The notes beneath the pieces were generated by a model. It did no database searches, was not told the origin of the DNA, and worked only from the letters and a program-made list of their open reading frames with translations. Source: Heterohyrax brucei (lineage: Eukaryota; Chordata; Mammalia; Hyracoidea; Procaviidae). From it: 64,000 nucleotides of DNA. Below are positions 34,477 to 46,959 of this stretch, piece after piece. Position numbers and translations under genes: made by a program. Position 1 is the first letter of the stretch; the number at the start of each line of letters is the position of its first letter. Location of the stretch: positions 23,471,431 through 23,535,430 of the forward strand of contig CM053146.1 in assembly GCA_028571685.1 (NCBI GenBank). Reading direction: 5' to 3'.

Positions 34477-36840
34477 TATTTATTTATTTTATTTTTATTA
34501 TGATTGAATGAAAATGTACATTCCCATACAAATTTGCATGCTGACCTACATGCAGCTTCCACTGCTCTCTGTGCACGATGACAGCACACTCTTCCTCTCT
34601 GCTCCGTACATGGTCTTATCTTTCCAACAGTCTCCTATCTTCTCCTCTCCACCCATTCCCCTTCCTCCAGTATGAGGTCAACAGGACGATCGCCTATAGA
34701 TGCCTAGAATCATAAAGTGCCCACACAATATGGTCACTCTGCGTCACCAAGTCCAGTCCATTGCTGTCTGAAGAGTTGACCTTCATTATGATTTACGGAC
34801 AGGATCAGCATCAGGGCCAGTGTCCCTACTCCCAGGAGAACCCTGAGGCCCCTGGACCATCAGTTGTGGTCTTTTAGTGGACATCTCAGGGTGCACCCCT
34901 ATTTATACTTGTGTTGCCAGGGGGACTCAACTTTGTGAGCTCCATAGCGGCTATCACTGATGGTGGCTGGGCACCATCCGGTTCTTCCAGTCACAGGTCA
35001 ATGTAGACATCCACTCATGTGGGTCTCTCTGTCTTCTGGATTCTCTTTCCCCCATGTCGCTATGGACCTTGGTGATCATCCATTCCTGCTAAGTTGGAAC
35101 CATTTGCTATACCCTCAGATGGCAGCTTGGCAGCTTCTAAGACCCCAGATGCCACTCACTAATGTGGGGTGAAGAGAGACCTCATTAGCAAAATGCTAGT
35201 TGTGCCAATTTGCCTCGATTTCCCCTGAGAGCTTGGTCCCCGGCCCCCGCCCCAGCTACTCTGTCCTTGAAAAATTGGGTTAAGATGGGAGGAGTACACA
35301 AGTTGTGTTGAAGTCCCGTTAATATTGATCTTCTTACTAATGTGTGCTGTCCAATTTCACCCAACCAAATTTCCAACAACTATGCAATCTAACCCTCCCC
35401 CCTTGCCCTCCTGCCCTCCCCATCCTTGCAGCTGTCAAAGAGTCTTTTCTGTTATGCATGAGTCTGCTTTTAAGTTCTTATCGTAGGGGTCTCATACAAT
35501 ATTTGTCCTTCTGTCACTGACTGCTTTCACTCAGCATAATCTCCTCCAGTGGAAACTAGGTTAAGAGATATTTCCTGCTATTGTCATTGTTCATTATCAT
35601 TACATAGTGTTCCATTGAGTATATATACCATAGTTTACCTATCCATTCTTCTGTTGTTGGACATGTGGGTTGATTCCATCTTTTTGCTATTGTGGACTGT
35701 GCTGCGATGAATGTTCGTGTGCATGTATCAGTTGATATGAATGGCCTTGATTCTGTAGGATATATTCCAAGCAGTGGAATTACTGGGTCAAACAATATAC
35801 CTATATTGATTATTTAAAAGTAGTGTGAGATTACTTTCCAAAGAGGTTGCACCGTTTTGCAGTCCTACGTATAGTGTAGGAGATTTCCAATCTCTCCACA
35901 GCCTCTCCAGCATTTACTGTTTTGTGTTTTTGGATCATGGCCAATCTTGTTGGGGTGAGATGATATCTCACTGTTGTTTTGATTTGAATTTCTTTAATAG
36001 CTAATGATCGTAAGCATGTCCACATGTGTTTTTTGGCTGCCTGGATCTCCTCTTTAGAGAAGTGTCTGTCCGTCTCCTTTGTCTACCGCTTAACTGGATG
36101 ATTTATGTTTTTCTCATTGATATTTCATAGTACCTTATAGAGTATGGAGATCAGGTGTCGGTCTGACATATAGTTGACACATATTTTTTCCCATTCTGTA
36201 GGTGGACTTCCATTTCTATTAATAAAGTCTTCGGATGAGCAGAAGTGATTGATTCTTAGTAGTTCCCATTTATCTATTTTCTCTTCTGTTGTTTGTGGTT
36301 TGTTTGACAGATTTTAAAGTCTGTCTACATTGTGTATCAAAACTTCCATTGTTGTTCCTACTTCTTCTTGGATGAGCTTTATCATTTTAGATGTGTTACT
36401 TAGGTCTTTTATCCAGTTTGAGTTGGTTTTTGTATAGTGTAAGATATGGATATTGTTTCAATTTAGTGCAGATGGACATCCAATTTTGCCAGCACCATTT
36501 GTGGAAGAGATTGTTTTTATACCAGTTTAATGTCTTAGGGCCTTTGTCGAATATCAGCTCCTCATAGGCAGATGTCATCACTGGGGTCTCAATTTTGTTC
36601 CACTGATCTATGTGTCTGTTTTTGTACCGGTACCAGGCTGTTTTGACTACTGCGGCAGTGTAATAGGTTCTAAGGTTGGGTAAAGAGAGGCCTCCCAGTG
36701 TGTTCTTCTTCTTTAGTAATGCTTTACCTATCTGGAGCTTTTTCCTTTCCAGACAAAGATGGTAATTGTTCCTCCATCTCATTAAAAAATGTCACTGGAA
36801 CTTGTACTGAGATTGCATTGTATAAGTAGATTGCTTTGGG
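34477..36840 (-). mobile_element. Younger L1 copy C, 5'-truncated
   Basis: A 2364-bp copy of the A/B subfamily: A-rich tail as (ttta)n at the left, 3' UTR to about 35540, ORF2 C-terminal domain on the minus strand (36396-36782: LLKKKNTLGGLSLPNLRTYY; NLFHKWCWQNWMSI). Flanked by tctgagcttaaacattt (34460-34476) and tctgaacttaaacattt (36841-36857), a 17-bp target duplication with one mismatch, in the 3' UTR of the larger L1. Confidence 0.93.
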
Positions 36841-38741
36841 TCTGAACTTAAACATTTGGTCTCATACAATTATTTGTCCTTTTGCAACTGACTAATTTCA
36901 CTTAGCATAATATCTTCCAGGTGACTCCAAGCTATTGGGTGTTACCCAAGGCCATCATTGTTCTTTATTATTGCATAGTATTCAGTTGTGTAAATATACC
37001 ATAGCTTGTTCATCCATTCATCTGTTTATGGGGAACTAAGTTGGTCCATCTCTTTGCTGTTGTAAACAGTGCTGCAATAAATGTTGACAAACCTGTATTT
37101 GCTTGTGTGACAGCCCTTATTTCTCTATAGTATAGATCAAGCAAGTGAGATTACTAAATCATATGATATTTCTAGTTTTTCAAGAAAGCACGAAATTGAT
37201 TTCCAAAGTAGTTGGAAGTGTAGAAGAGTTCCAGGCTTTCCACAACCTATCCAACATTTATTATTTTTGTGTTTTTTTGACTAATGCCAGGCTTGTTGGG
37301 GTGAAATGGTATTTCATTGTGGTTTTGATTTGGATTTTTCTAATGGGTAATGATAGTGAGCATTTACTCGTGGATCTGTTAACTGCCTGGATGTCTGCTA
37401 TGATCAAGTGCTTCTTCATATCCTTTGCTCATTTGTTAATTGGGTTGACTTTTTCTTGTTGAAGTTTTCTATTACCTTGTAGACTGTGTCAACTAGATGC
37501 CTATTGGATACATGGTTGCCAAATCTCTTTTCCCAGTCTATAGGTAGTCTTTCTACTCTTTTGGTGAAGTCTTTAAATAAGCATAAATGTTTGATTTTTA
37601 GGAGTTCCCAGTTGTCTGTTTTCTCTTCCGGTGTTCATGCAGTCTCAGTAATATTTTGTGGTCTGTTTACACCATGCATTAGAACTCCCATCATTGTCCG
37701 TTTTTTACTTGCATAATCTTTATTGTTTTAGGTTTAGGTCTTTGATTCATTTTGAGTTAGTTTTTGAACATGGTGTTAGATACGGATCTTGGTTCATTTT
37801 TTTTTTTTTTAAAGATGGATATCCAGTTTTGCCAACATCATTTGTTGAAGAGACTCTTTTCCCCAGTTTTCAGACTTTTGGTCTTTGTCAAAAGACCTGG
37901 GCATAGGTAGAGGATATTGTAGGTAGATTCTCAATTCTTTTCCATTGATATATGTATCTGTTTTTATACCAGCACCAGGCTGTTTTGATTATCATGGCAG
38001 TGTATTAGGTTCTAAAGTCAGCTAATATGAAGCCTCCCACTTTGTTCTTCAGTAATGCTTTATTTATCCAGGGCTTCTTCACTTTCCATATGAAGTTGGT
38101 GATTTGTTTGTCCTTCTCATTAAGAAATACCTTTAGAATTTGTATTGGAATTGCATTGTATGTACAGATGACTTTGGATAAAATATACGTTTTTACAATG
38201 TTAAGTCTTCCTATCCATAAGCAACATAGATTTCTCCTTTTATGTAGATCTCTTTTGTCTCTTGCAATAATCTCATGATTTTCTTTGTTTAAATATTTTA
38301 CATCTCTCTTTAGATTTATTCCTAAGTATTTTATCTTCTTGGGGTTATTGTAAATGGTATTAATTTGGTGATTTCTTTTTTGATGGACTCTTTGTTAGTG
38401 AAAAGGAATCCAACTGATTTATGTATGTTTATTTTATATACTGATACTTTGCTGAACCCTTCTGTTAGTTCCAGTAGTATTTTCTGTGTGGATTGTTTAG
38501 GGCTTTCTGTGTGTAAAATTGTATCATCTGAGAACAGAGATACATTTATTTCTTCTTTACCAATTTATGCGTCCTTTATTTCTTTGTCTTGTCTGATTGC
38601 TCTGATTAGATCCGCCAACACAATGTTGAATACAAATGATGATAGTGGGCATCCTTGTCTGTTTCCCATTCTCAAGGAGAATGCTTTCAGAATCTCTCCA
38701 TTTAAGATGATGTTGGGTGTTGGTTTTGCATAGATGCCTAT

Positions 38742-39263
38742 TATCATGGATTGAATTATGTCCCCCACCAAAATATGTGTAGCTGTGTACCTGGGTCATG
38801 ATTCCCAGTCTTTTGTCATTGTCCTCCATTTTGTGATTTTCCTATGCTGTATGTTAAAGGATTTGGGTGGGACAATAAATCCCTTTGTAAGATCACTTCC
38901 AGGCTCTACTGTAAAGGGAGTTTTCCGTGGAGTATGGCTTGCACCACCCTTAACCCTTTCATTCTACAAGGGACAAAAGGAAAGAAAAGCAAGCAGAGAA
39001 TGAGAAACCTCACACCAGCAACCAAGCAGCACTCGGAGAAGAGCATGTCCTTCAGACTAAGGTTCCTATGCCAAGATGCTCCCTGGATAGACTGATGCAA
39101 TACCAGAAATTCCTCCAGAGCTGACAAGGGGGAAAGCCTTACCCTGGAGCAGACATCCTGAATTTGGACTTGCAGCCTACCGGTCTGTGTAAGAATAATC
39201 TTTCCTTTGTTAAAGCCATCCATTCTGATATTTCTCTTAGAGCAGCACTATCTGGTTAAAACA
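38742..39263 (+). mobile_element. MaLR-type LTR (first of a head-to-tail pair)
   Basis: From tatcatggattgaattatgtccccc to gagcagcactatctggttaaaaca. The diagnostic 3' block cctgaatttggacttgcagcc is present. Same orientation as the next LTR and separated from it by only about 4 bp. Confidence 0.85.
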
Positions 39264-39267
39264 CCCG

Positions 39268-39807
39268 TCATGTATTGACCTGTGTTTCCCAAAGGAATCT
39301 GTGTAGCAATTTGGCTAGGCTATGGTTCCTAGCATTGCGTGATATTCCTTCATGTTGGAATGGCTCCCTCTATAGGGTCGCCATGAGTCGGATCCGACTC
39401 GACGGCACTTGGCTTGGCTTATAGTGTTAATGAGTGTGGATGGGTGATAGTTGTGTTGGTGGGACACGATTCAGAGTGAAAGATTATTTTGTGCTTTGAG
39501 GCAGGCTCTAGAGATATAAAGGAGAGAATCTAGCAGGAACATGAGAAATTCATACCATCAAGAAAGCAGCATCAAGAGAAGGGCACATCTTTCAGACCTG
39601 AAATTCCTGTGCTAATATACTCCATGATCAAGACTGATGCAACGCAAGGACCTTCTTCCAGAGTCAATAAAGAAGGAAAACATTCCTCTGGAATGGACAT
39701 CCTGAATTTGGACTTGTAGCCTACAGCATTGTGTAAGAATAAACTTTTTTGCTAAGCCCATTCATCTCATGGTATTTCTATTAGAGCACCACCAGATGAC
39801 TAAAACA
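39268..39807 (+). mobile_element. MaLR-type LTR (second of the pair)
   Basis: From tcatgtattgacctgtgtttccc to gcaccaccagatgactaaaaca. Clearly diverged from its neighbour, and carries a SINE tail fragment at 39370-39420. The host L1 text resumes right after it: atgcctatta before the pair (38734-38743) and atgccacttatt after it (39808-39819). Confidence 0.82.
39370..39420 (+). mobile_element. AfroSINE 3' fragment (51 bp)
   Basis: ctatagggtcgccatgagtc then ggatccgactcgacggcacttggcttggctt: the last 50 bp of the SINE with five CpGs intact. This suggests a recent, severely 5'-truncated insertion in the LTR. Confidence 0.75.
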
Positions 39808-40056
39808 ATGCCACTTATTGTTTTGAAGAATTTCCCTTCTATTCTTATTTTGCTGAAGGTTTTTATCATGAGTGGGTTGAACTTTGTCAAATGCCTTTTC
39901 TGCATCAATTTATGTCATCAAGTGATTCTTATCTTTTGTTTTATTAATATGGTTGACTGTGTCAGTTGTTTTTCTAATACTGAACCATCTCTGCATGCCT
40001 GGTATGAATCTGACTTAATTGTGGTGAATTATATTTTTGATATGTAGTTGAATTTT

Positions 40057-40216
40057 GGAAATCCTGGTAGTAGCATAGTGGTTAAGTGCTATGACTGCTA
40101 ACCAAAATGTCAGCAGTGCATATCGGCCAAGTGTTTCTTGAAAACTCTATGGAGCAGTTCTAGTCTGTCCTATAGGGTTGCTATGAGTTGGAATCAACTT
40201 GAAAGTAGGGGTGGGT
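40057..40216 (+). mobile_element. AfroSINE
   Basis: Plus-strand SINE (aaatcctggtagtagcatagtggttaagtgctatgactgctaacc...tatagggttgctatgagttgg) in L1 ORF2. Flanks agttgaatttt (40046-40056) and agctgaattct (40217-40227) are a target duplication with two mismatches. Confidence 0.88.
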
Positions 40217-43200
40217 AGCTGAATTCTAGTGGCTAGAGTTTTGTTGATGATTTTTGCATCTAAGTTCATAAGATATTAGTCTGTAATTTTTCTTTTCTGT
40301 GCTGTCTATACATGCTTTGGTATCAAGGTTATGCTGGCTTCATAGGTTGGATTTGAGAGTACTCCATCTTTTTCTGTGCTGTAAAATACCTTTAGCAATA
40401 GTGTTGTTAACTTTTCTCTAGAAGTTTGGCAGAATTCTGCAGTGAATCCAACTAGGCCAGGACATTTTTTTGGTTGGTAGTTTTTAAATTAGCTTTCCAA
40501 TCTCTTATTCTGTAATCAGTTTATCAAGTGGTTCTTCTTCTGTTTGTGTTAGTTTTGATTAGTTAGTTTCAGTGCTTCGAGTTTTGTGTTAGTGTCTTTC
40601 TAGAAAATTGTCCACTTCCTCTAAATTTTGACATTTATTAAAGTACAATTTTTCATAATAATCTGTTGTGATTCTTTTAATTTCAGTTGAGTCTGTTGTG
40701 ACATTGCCTATCTCATTTCTTATTCAAGTATTTATATCCTCTCCTGTTTTTCTTTTGTCAATTTGGTCAGTTGTTTATCAATTTTGTTGATCTTTTCAAA
40801 AAACCAGCTTTTTGTCTCTTTAAGTCTTTCATTTTTCTATTCTCTAATTCATTTAACTCTGCTCTAATTTTTATCATTTGCTTTCTTCTAGTTACTGAGG
40901 GGTCTTTTGCTGCTCTCTTTCTAATTGTTCAAGTTCTAAAGTTAATTCTTTGATTTGGATCCTTTCATCTTTTTTGGATATGTGCACTTATTGAAATAAT
41001 TGACTTCTGCACACTGCTTTTGCTGGGTCCCATAGGTTCTGGCCAGATACATTTTTATTCTCATTTCATTTTGTGACTTTCTTTATTCTGTCTTTAATTT
41101 CATCTATAACCCAGCAATTTTTTTTGAGTGGGGTGTTGTTCAGCTTCCACATGTTTGATTTTTACCCTTGCTTTTTCTGCTATTGATTTCAACTGTTGTG
41201 GCTTTATGGTCTGAAAAGATGTTTTGCATTATATCAATGCTTTGGATTTGTTCAGGCTTGCTTTATGGCCTAATATGTGATCTATTCTGGAGAATATCCC
41301 ATGTGCATTAGAAAAGAAGATACACTTCTCTGCTGTTGGGTGGAATGTTCTATATATGTCTATGAGGTCAAGTTGGTTGATTGTGGCATTTAAAACTTCT
41401 GTATTTTTATTGGGATTCTTTCTGGCTGTTCTGTCCATCACCAAAAGTTGTATGTTGTAGTCACCTACTGTTGTTGTAGAACTGTCTATTTACCTTTTCA
41501 TTGCTGTTAGAGTTTGTTTAATGTACTTAGCAGTGCTGTCATTAGCTGCATAAATATTTAATATGGTTATGTCTTTGAGATGTACAGAACCTTCAATCAG
41601 TACACAGTGATCTTCTTTTTCTACTGTTATGGATTTTACTTTAAAGTCTATTTTATCTGAAATTAATATTGACATACCTGATCTTTTTTGTGTATTGTTT
41701 GCTTGGTATGTATTTTTCCATCATTTGAGTTTCAGTTTGTATCTTTAAGGTATGTCTCTCATAGGCAGCATATGGATGGATCATTTTTTTTTTTTTTTAC
41801 CCAATCTACTACTGTCTGTCTTTTTACTGGTATGTTTAACCCATTTACATTCAATGTAATTATTGTTAAGTATGAGTTTAATGCTGTCATTTTGACACAT
41901 TTTTTGTCTGTTGTTGACAGTTACTTTATTCCACTGAAGTTTCTGTGCTGAATTGTTCTTTATGAGTTTTCTTTTCTTCTTTTTCATTGTTGCTTGTTTT
42001 ATATTAGCTGAGACTACATGAGTTTATTTTTTATTTGGATATGTAGTATTGTTAATTTCCTTTGTGATTACTTTAATACTTACCCCTAATGTTCTAAGTT
42101 TAAATAAGCCTTTAATTTGTTTGTATTGCCTTGACTTCCTCTCCGTATGAAAGATCTATGAATATATTATTTGGTCTGTCTTTTTTGATACAGTGTTTTT
42201 ATCATTTGTATACTGAGATCTCTGCTTGCTTTTTTTTTTTTCCCAGCATTTCAGCCTTGATTTATTTTTGTTGTTTCCCAATCCATGTTGATTTCTGGCT
42301 GCTCTGTCCATCATTGTACCTCCTTCCATGTTTCCTGTAATTTTAGTTTTGTTTTTGTAAATTCTCTAAACTTCTGCTTACCTGAGAATATTCTAATTTT
42401 GATCTCATATTTGAGAGACAGTTTTGCAGGTTATGTAATTCATGGCTGGCAGTTTTTTTCCTTCAAAGCTTTACGTATGTCCTTGCATTAATTTCTTGTG
42501 ATTATAGTTTCTGACGAGTAGTCTACATTTTTTTTTTCTTACTGACTCTCCTTTATAGATAATTTTTTGTTTAACTCTAGTTGCATTGAAAAGTGTCTCC
42601 TTATCTTCAGTTTTGGTTAGTTTGATTATAATATGTCTTGGTGTCTTTCTTTTGAGATCTATCTTGTATAGCATTCAATGAGTGTCTTGAATAGATATCT
42701 TCTTTCATGATACCACCGAAGTTTTTGATCAACTATCTTAAACAATCTTCTCTGTGTTTTCTATTATCTCTTCCTGTATTGTAACTCCAGTGACTCCTAA
42801 ATTATTCCTCTTAATAGAGGCCCACAGAACTCCCAGTGATTCTTCATTTTTTAAAAAAATTTTTCCTTACTTTTTGGCAAATCTTCTGGTGTCAGTTGGT
42901 TTATTTTTAGTCTCACTAGTTCTGGATTTCATTGTCTCAATCCTGCTCCTTTGACTTTCTATTAAGTTGTCTAATTTTGTAATTTTATTTCTGATCTGCT
43001 GAATTTCAGGCCATTGTTTCTCAAGTATTTCTTGTGGTCTGTTTAATTCTTTAGTATGCACTGCTGTACTTTGCCTAATATCCTTTCTGATGTCATGCAG
43101 AGCTTTAAACATCACTCTTTGTACTCCAATTCCAATAACTGCAGGAGGTCTTCTTCCTCTGGAAAATGTTTTGATTTTGTTCTGTGAATTTTCTGAAATC

Positions 43201-43304
43201 ATTGCAGTCTGCTTTTTTGAATGATTTGAAATAGACTGTTGCCTTTGAGCCATCAGAAAATTTTAATTTATTTAATTTTGTTATTGCTTTCCAATCTCTC
43301 TCTT

Positions 43305-43343
43305 TTTCAGTGTGTGTGTATGTGTGTATGTGTGTGTGTGTGA
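43305..43343 (+). repeat. (TG)n microsatellite
   Basis: Imperfect tg/tatg repeat directly upstream of a SINE inside the L1 5' region. Confidence 0.9.
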
Positions 43344-43344
43344 A

Positions 43345-43507
43345 TATGGAAACTCTGGTGACATAGTGAGATAAGTGCTATGTCTGCTAACCAAAAGGTT
43401 AATAATTCAAATCTGCCAGGCACTCCTTGGAAACTCTATGGGACAGTTTTACTCTGAACTGTAGGATTGCTATGAGTCAAACCTGTCTTGACAGCAGTGG
43501 GTTATAT
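43345..43507 (+). mobile_element. AfroSINE
   Basis: ggaaactctggtgacatagtgagataagtgctatgtctgctaaccaaaaggtt...aggattgctatgagtcaaacc...gacagcagtgggtta. Confidence 0.88.
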
Positions 43508-44436
43508 ATATAATTTAGTTTTTTAAGTGTCTAAGTAGACTGGTCACATAAGCTATTTTGTCTATTGGAGCCATAGAAATTCCAACTTGCCTTTGAGTGG
43601 TTAGAGCTGTTGCTAGGCACGTGGTTCCAAGCATCAGTTTACTTTTCTCATGTGTGTTTTGACTGAGTGTTCAGTCATTCATCCCCTAAGTGTATAGCGC
43701 TTGCTAGGGAATGTTGATTAGTGTGGGATCATATCGCTGGCTGCATGCACTGAGAAAAGTAGGGCAAAGCAGAGGGCTTGTACAGAGAAAGGTGTGGGGG
43801 CCCACACCCAAAAAGGTGAGGAGTCAATAACCCTGTGCCTAGGGAAACAGCTTGTTTCTGCCCCCAGTTTCCAACTTAGTGGTGCCAGCAGAATTTTTTT
43901 TTCCTTTTTTATTTTCTTCCCCTATGTTTGTTTAACTAGTCACACCCCATGTATGGGAGAACAGCTTAGGGTGCATGCAAAGGTTTGCTGATTCCCCGCC
44001 CAGGTGGAGCATCAGAGTATGGTACACAACACCACATAGAGAAAAAAGGGGGCATACCAGAGGCAGGGATAGAATTTTTGCCCAAAGGAAAAGCTTCGAT
44101 CTACATGTGTGCGCAAGAACTTATCTTTTGATGTTCAAATGGGAGAAGGCTGCAGTTCTGTAAGTGTGTTTGTCTGAATGTTGGCTTCTCTACTGAGAAC
44201 AAAGCCAAACATGGCTTTGTTCACTGTACTGAAACAGTACACCTGCAGGGTGAGGATTCCCATTGGCCCATTTTGAACTTGGGTAACTCTTTACATTCTC
44301 TCTCCTCTCTCGGCCAGTTCATTCTCCCACTTTTCCCCCTGATGTTCAGGGCTCCTAGAATGTTCTCTATAGCCCATTAAGTTGTTTTTCTGGGTCTCTG
44401 TTGTTACAAGGATCAGAGGATGGGTCTGGCTACTCC

Positions 44437-44448
44437 GCTATTTTAGCC
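44437..44448 (-). promoter_or_regulatory. L1 5'-end motif (large L1)
   Basis: The minus strand reads ggctaaaatagc, a diverged form of the ccaaaatggc terminus. It marks the 5' end of the 33.5-44.45 kb L1. Confidence 0.45.
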
Positions 44449-44636
44449 TTGTCTCCTATCAAATTTTTTGTTTTCTTAAGATATGGTTCTTAACTAGTCA
44501 GGGGGCGTGGATACTTGGACCATCTGTTTCAAAAAATTGCTTACATGTAAAATTTTGCAATTTTATGGGGTATGAGTATTCCTTAGATCTCATTTAGAGA
44601 CAATAAATTCTAGATTAAGAGCCCCTAATAATTTGC

Positions 44637-44815
44637 TGGAGCTTGGGTGGTACAATTACTAAGTACTGGGTTACTAACCAAAAAGGCAGTGATTTGAACC
44701 ACTCCAAGGGAGTGGTAATCTTCTCCTGTAAAGATTACAGTCTAGAAAACCACATGGGGGTTTCTATAGATTGCTGTGAGACTGAATTGACTTGACAGCA
44801 CACAGCAACAACAGT
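44637..44815 (+). mobile_element. AfroSINE (variant with internal gtaaagattacag block)
   Basis: gctggagcttgggtggtacaattactaagtactgggttactaacc...cctgtaaagattacagtctagaaaaccacatgggg...gacttgacagcacacagcaacaac. The internal gtaaagattacag distinguishes this variant from its neighbour. Confidence 0.85.
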
Positions 44816-44825
44816 AATTTGCCAC

Positions 44826-44965
44826 GGAGTCCCTGGGTGCTATAAATAAAGTGCTTGGCTGCTAACTGAAATGTTGGAGATTTGAATCTACCCAGGGACA
44901 GTTCTACTCTAATGAACATGAGGTCACTGTGAGTTGGAATTGACTCAGTGTGAGCTGGTAAGTCA
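44826..44965 (+). mobile_element. AfroSINE
   Basis: gagtccctgggtgctataaataaagtgcttggctgctaactg...gttctactctaatgaacatgaggtcactgtgagttgg. Tandem, same orientation as the SINE just upstream. Confidence 0.82.
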
Positions 44966-45029
44966 TTTGCCCTGTTGAACCACAGGACAAACAATACATC
45001 TGAGTTCCTACCTCTTGACAGCTGATGCT

Positions 45030-45530
45030 ACTTAACTTATTTTACTATTGTTGTGTAATGAAATACCACAAACTGAATGACTTAAAACAGCACAGATTTA
45101 TTACCTCATAGTTCTGGAGGTCAGAAGTTCTAAAACCAAGATGTCAATAAGACTATCTTCCTTTTAGAAGCTCTTTGGAAGATTCTGCTTTCTTGCCTTT
45201 CCCAGCTTCTAGAAGCTGTGCATATTCCTTGACTCATGGCTACTTCATTCATTTTCAAAGCCAGCAGCATAACATCTTCACAGCTCTGTGTCTGACTTCT
45301 ACTTCCATCATTATGTCTCCTATTCTGACTCTGACTCTCCTGCCTCCCTCTTTCAAATGATTGCATTGGATATATCCAGGTGATCCAGGGCAATTTACCC
45401 ATCTCAAGATCTCATCTTAACGGCATCTGCAAAGTCCCTTTTGCCATGTAAGGTAACATGCCCATAAGTTCTGGGGATTAAGATATGGAATTACTTGACA
45501 GGCCAGTGTTCTGACTACCACACTATCCTT
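45030..45530 (-). mobile_element. MaLR-like solo LTR
   Basis: Antisense LTR-type text: attgttgtgtaatgaaataccacaaactgaatgacttaaaacagcacag...ttacctcatagttctggaggtcag...cccttttgccatgtaaggtaacatgcccataagttctgggg. This block is widespread in mammals as an ERVL/MaLR LTR. Subfamily not assigned. Confidence 0.6.
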
Positions 45531-46226
45531 AAATCTCATATCTAGACAATTCTCTTAAATCCACTAAATATCTAGAACCAGGAGGCTGAAGCAACCCTCT
45601 TCCATACTTGGGTCCCATTTCTTCCTTACGGAATTTCGAGACTCTTGCTCTGGTTAGTGATCTCCCCCTTTGGACACTTCTTCTTCCTATAGAAATAAAG
45701 ATTCTTGCAAGCCTCTAGAAGATAATTGAACTGGTAAAAGCAATACCTGATCAGTAAGGAATCCACAAGTAACAAATAGTATGTGTTTCCTCTCACAGCC
45801 AAGAACTCCGCCACAGTGAAAAAAAGAGATTGGTAATCCTGTGTATCAGGCCTCTCATTCACAAGGACCATTTCTTGAGACTTCACCCAGGAAAAGCTTT
45901 TGGGGGAGGATGCTTGCATTACCATACAATTCATCCCTACATTACTGAGCTTCCCCCACCCTGCCCACATCTCTTCAGCTTTATTTTCCTTTTCTATCTC
46001 ATGCAGTGGCCCAGGGACCAGGGTTGTAACTGTTGGTGCCACAAATAGGGATAATTACCACTCAAGAAACCATAACTATACATTTATACCATTATGTATG
46101 AATCTTAAGGGCCTGGTCAGGTGTATCGTGCCTTCACCCCATCTGGCAAAGTTGGGGTTGTCAGAAAGTGTAGCTGTATTGCCTAGTGATTGAGAGAAGC
46201 CTTTCTTTTTCTTTTTTTTTTTTTTG
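45531..46226. other. Unassigned; contains a 138-codon minus-strand frame (45626-46042)
   Basis: The frame starts MAPTVTTLVPGPLHEIEKEN. It shows no recognised domain and its antisense strand is also open for long stretches, so coding is not supported. It lies directly next to an antisense LTR and could be internal retroviral or unique sequence. Confidence 0.3.
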
Positions 46227-46385
46227 TAACAGTGCTATGGCTGCTATTCAAAATTGTTAACAAAGAGACGACTGCTAACCAAATCCACGAAGTACTCCTT
46301 GGAAACTCTACGGAGACAGTTCTACTCTGTCCTAAAGGGTTGTTATTGGTCAGAATTGGCTCAATGGCAATGTGTTTGTTTGAGT
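46227..46385 (+). mobile_element. AfroSINE, decayed
   Basis: gtaacagtgctatggctgctattcaaaattgttaac ... actccttggaaactctacgg...gttctactctgtcctaaagggttgttattggtcagaattgg. Confidence 0.75.
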
Positions 46386-46959
46386 TTTGGATATGTAATC
46401 ATACTGTAAAAGACTAGGAATGTACAGAAGAGGAATCATTTTCTATGTTAGTATTGCTGTTGGTAGCCTGGACAAACACTGTGGACAAATCTAATGTCCC
46501 TTCTATAGGTGGGACAGTTTGAAGAAAAATCAATAATAAATGGAAAGAAGTAAGAATAGCAGTTGAGATTAAGGGATGAATAAATGCACTTTACAACAAG
46601 GGAGAGGCCCAGAGCAAGAGATATTGTCTTTAAAGTCAATTAGGCCAGATACCTGAAAAGGTGAAGTCATTTGTTATCAAGACCATTCTTGATTTTTGTA
46701 ATCTGATGAGGTCAAATAGAAGCCTGAAAACCTGAGTGGCATTTTTCTGTGAGACATTTTGGTCACATAGTGTGATAATTAAGTAGACCAATTACTAATG
46801 ACTGAGTGGTACTCTAGTCATCATACAATCACAATTTGTCAGTATCTCTTTACTCCAGTTTTTCAGGTTTCTTATACTAGCATACTGCAATGTGGTATAA
46901 TACTGGCAAACCTGAGTAGGTTCTACAATCTTGTGTTAGTATTTTGACTGAATTAAAGC
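46386..46959. other. Unassigned sequence
   Basis: About 570 bp with no recognised feature. Confidence 0.4.

Larger units (their letters stand above)
33485..44454 (-). mobile_element. Full-length-type L1 (about 7 kb after removing inserts)
   Basis: 3' end at the left (antisense 3' UTR 33485-34460, then 36858 on), ORF2 from about 36880 to 41770, ORF1 about 42000-43260, 5' UTR 43510-44454. Coding landmarks on the minus strand: RT block 38565-38771 ([20 protein letters not shown]) with active site FSDD near 38530; EN 41229-41444 (HGIFSRIDHILGHK) and 41490-41675 (ILISDKIDFKVKS); ORF1p N-terminus 42867-43253 starting MAQRQQSISN with a coiled-coil-like segment (LIESQRSRIETMKSRTSE). Interrupted by L1 copy C, two LTRs and two SINEs. 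Frames are broken. Confidence 0.88.

Noticed and set aside
45626..46042. 138-codon minus-strand frame as a gene
   Set aside because: No recognisable domain, the opposite strand is also largely open, and it borders an LTR. Length alone is not enough.
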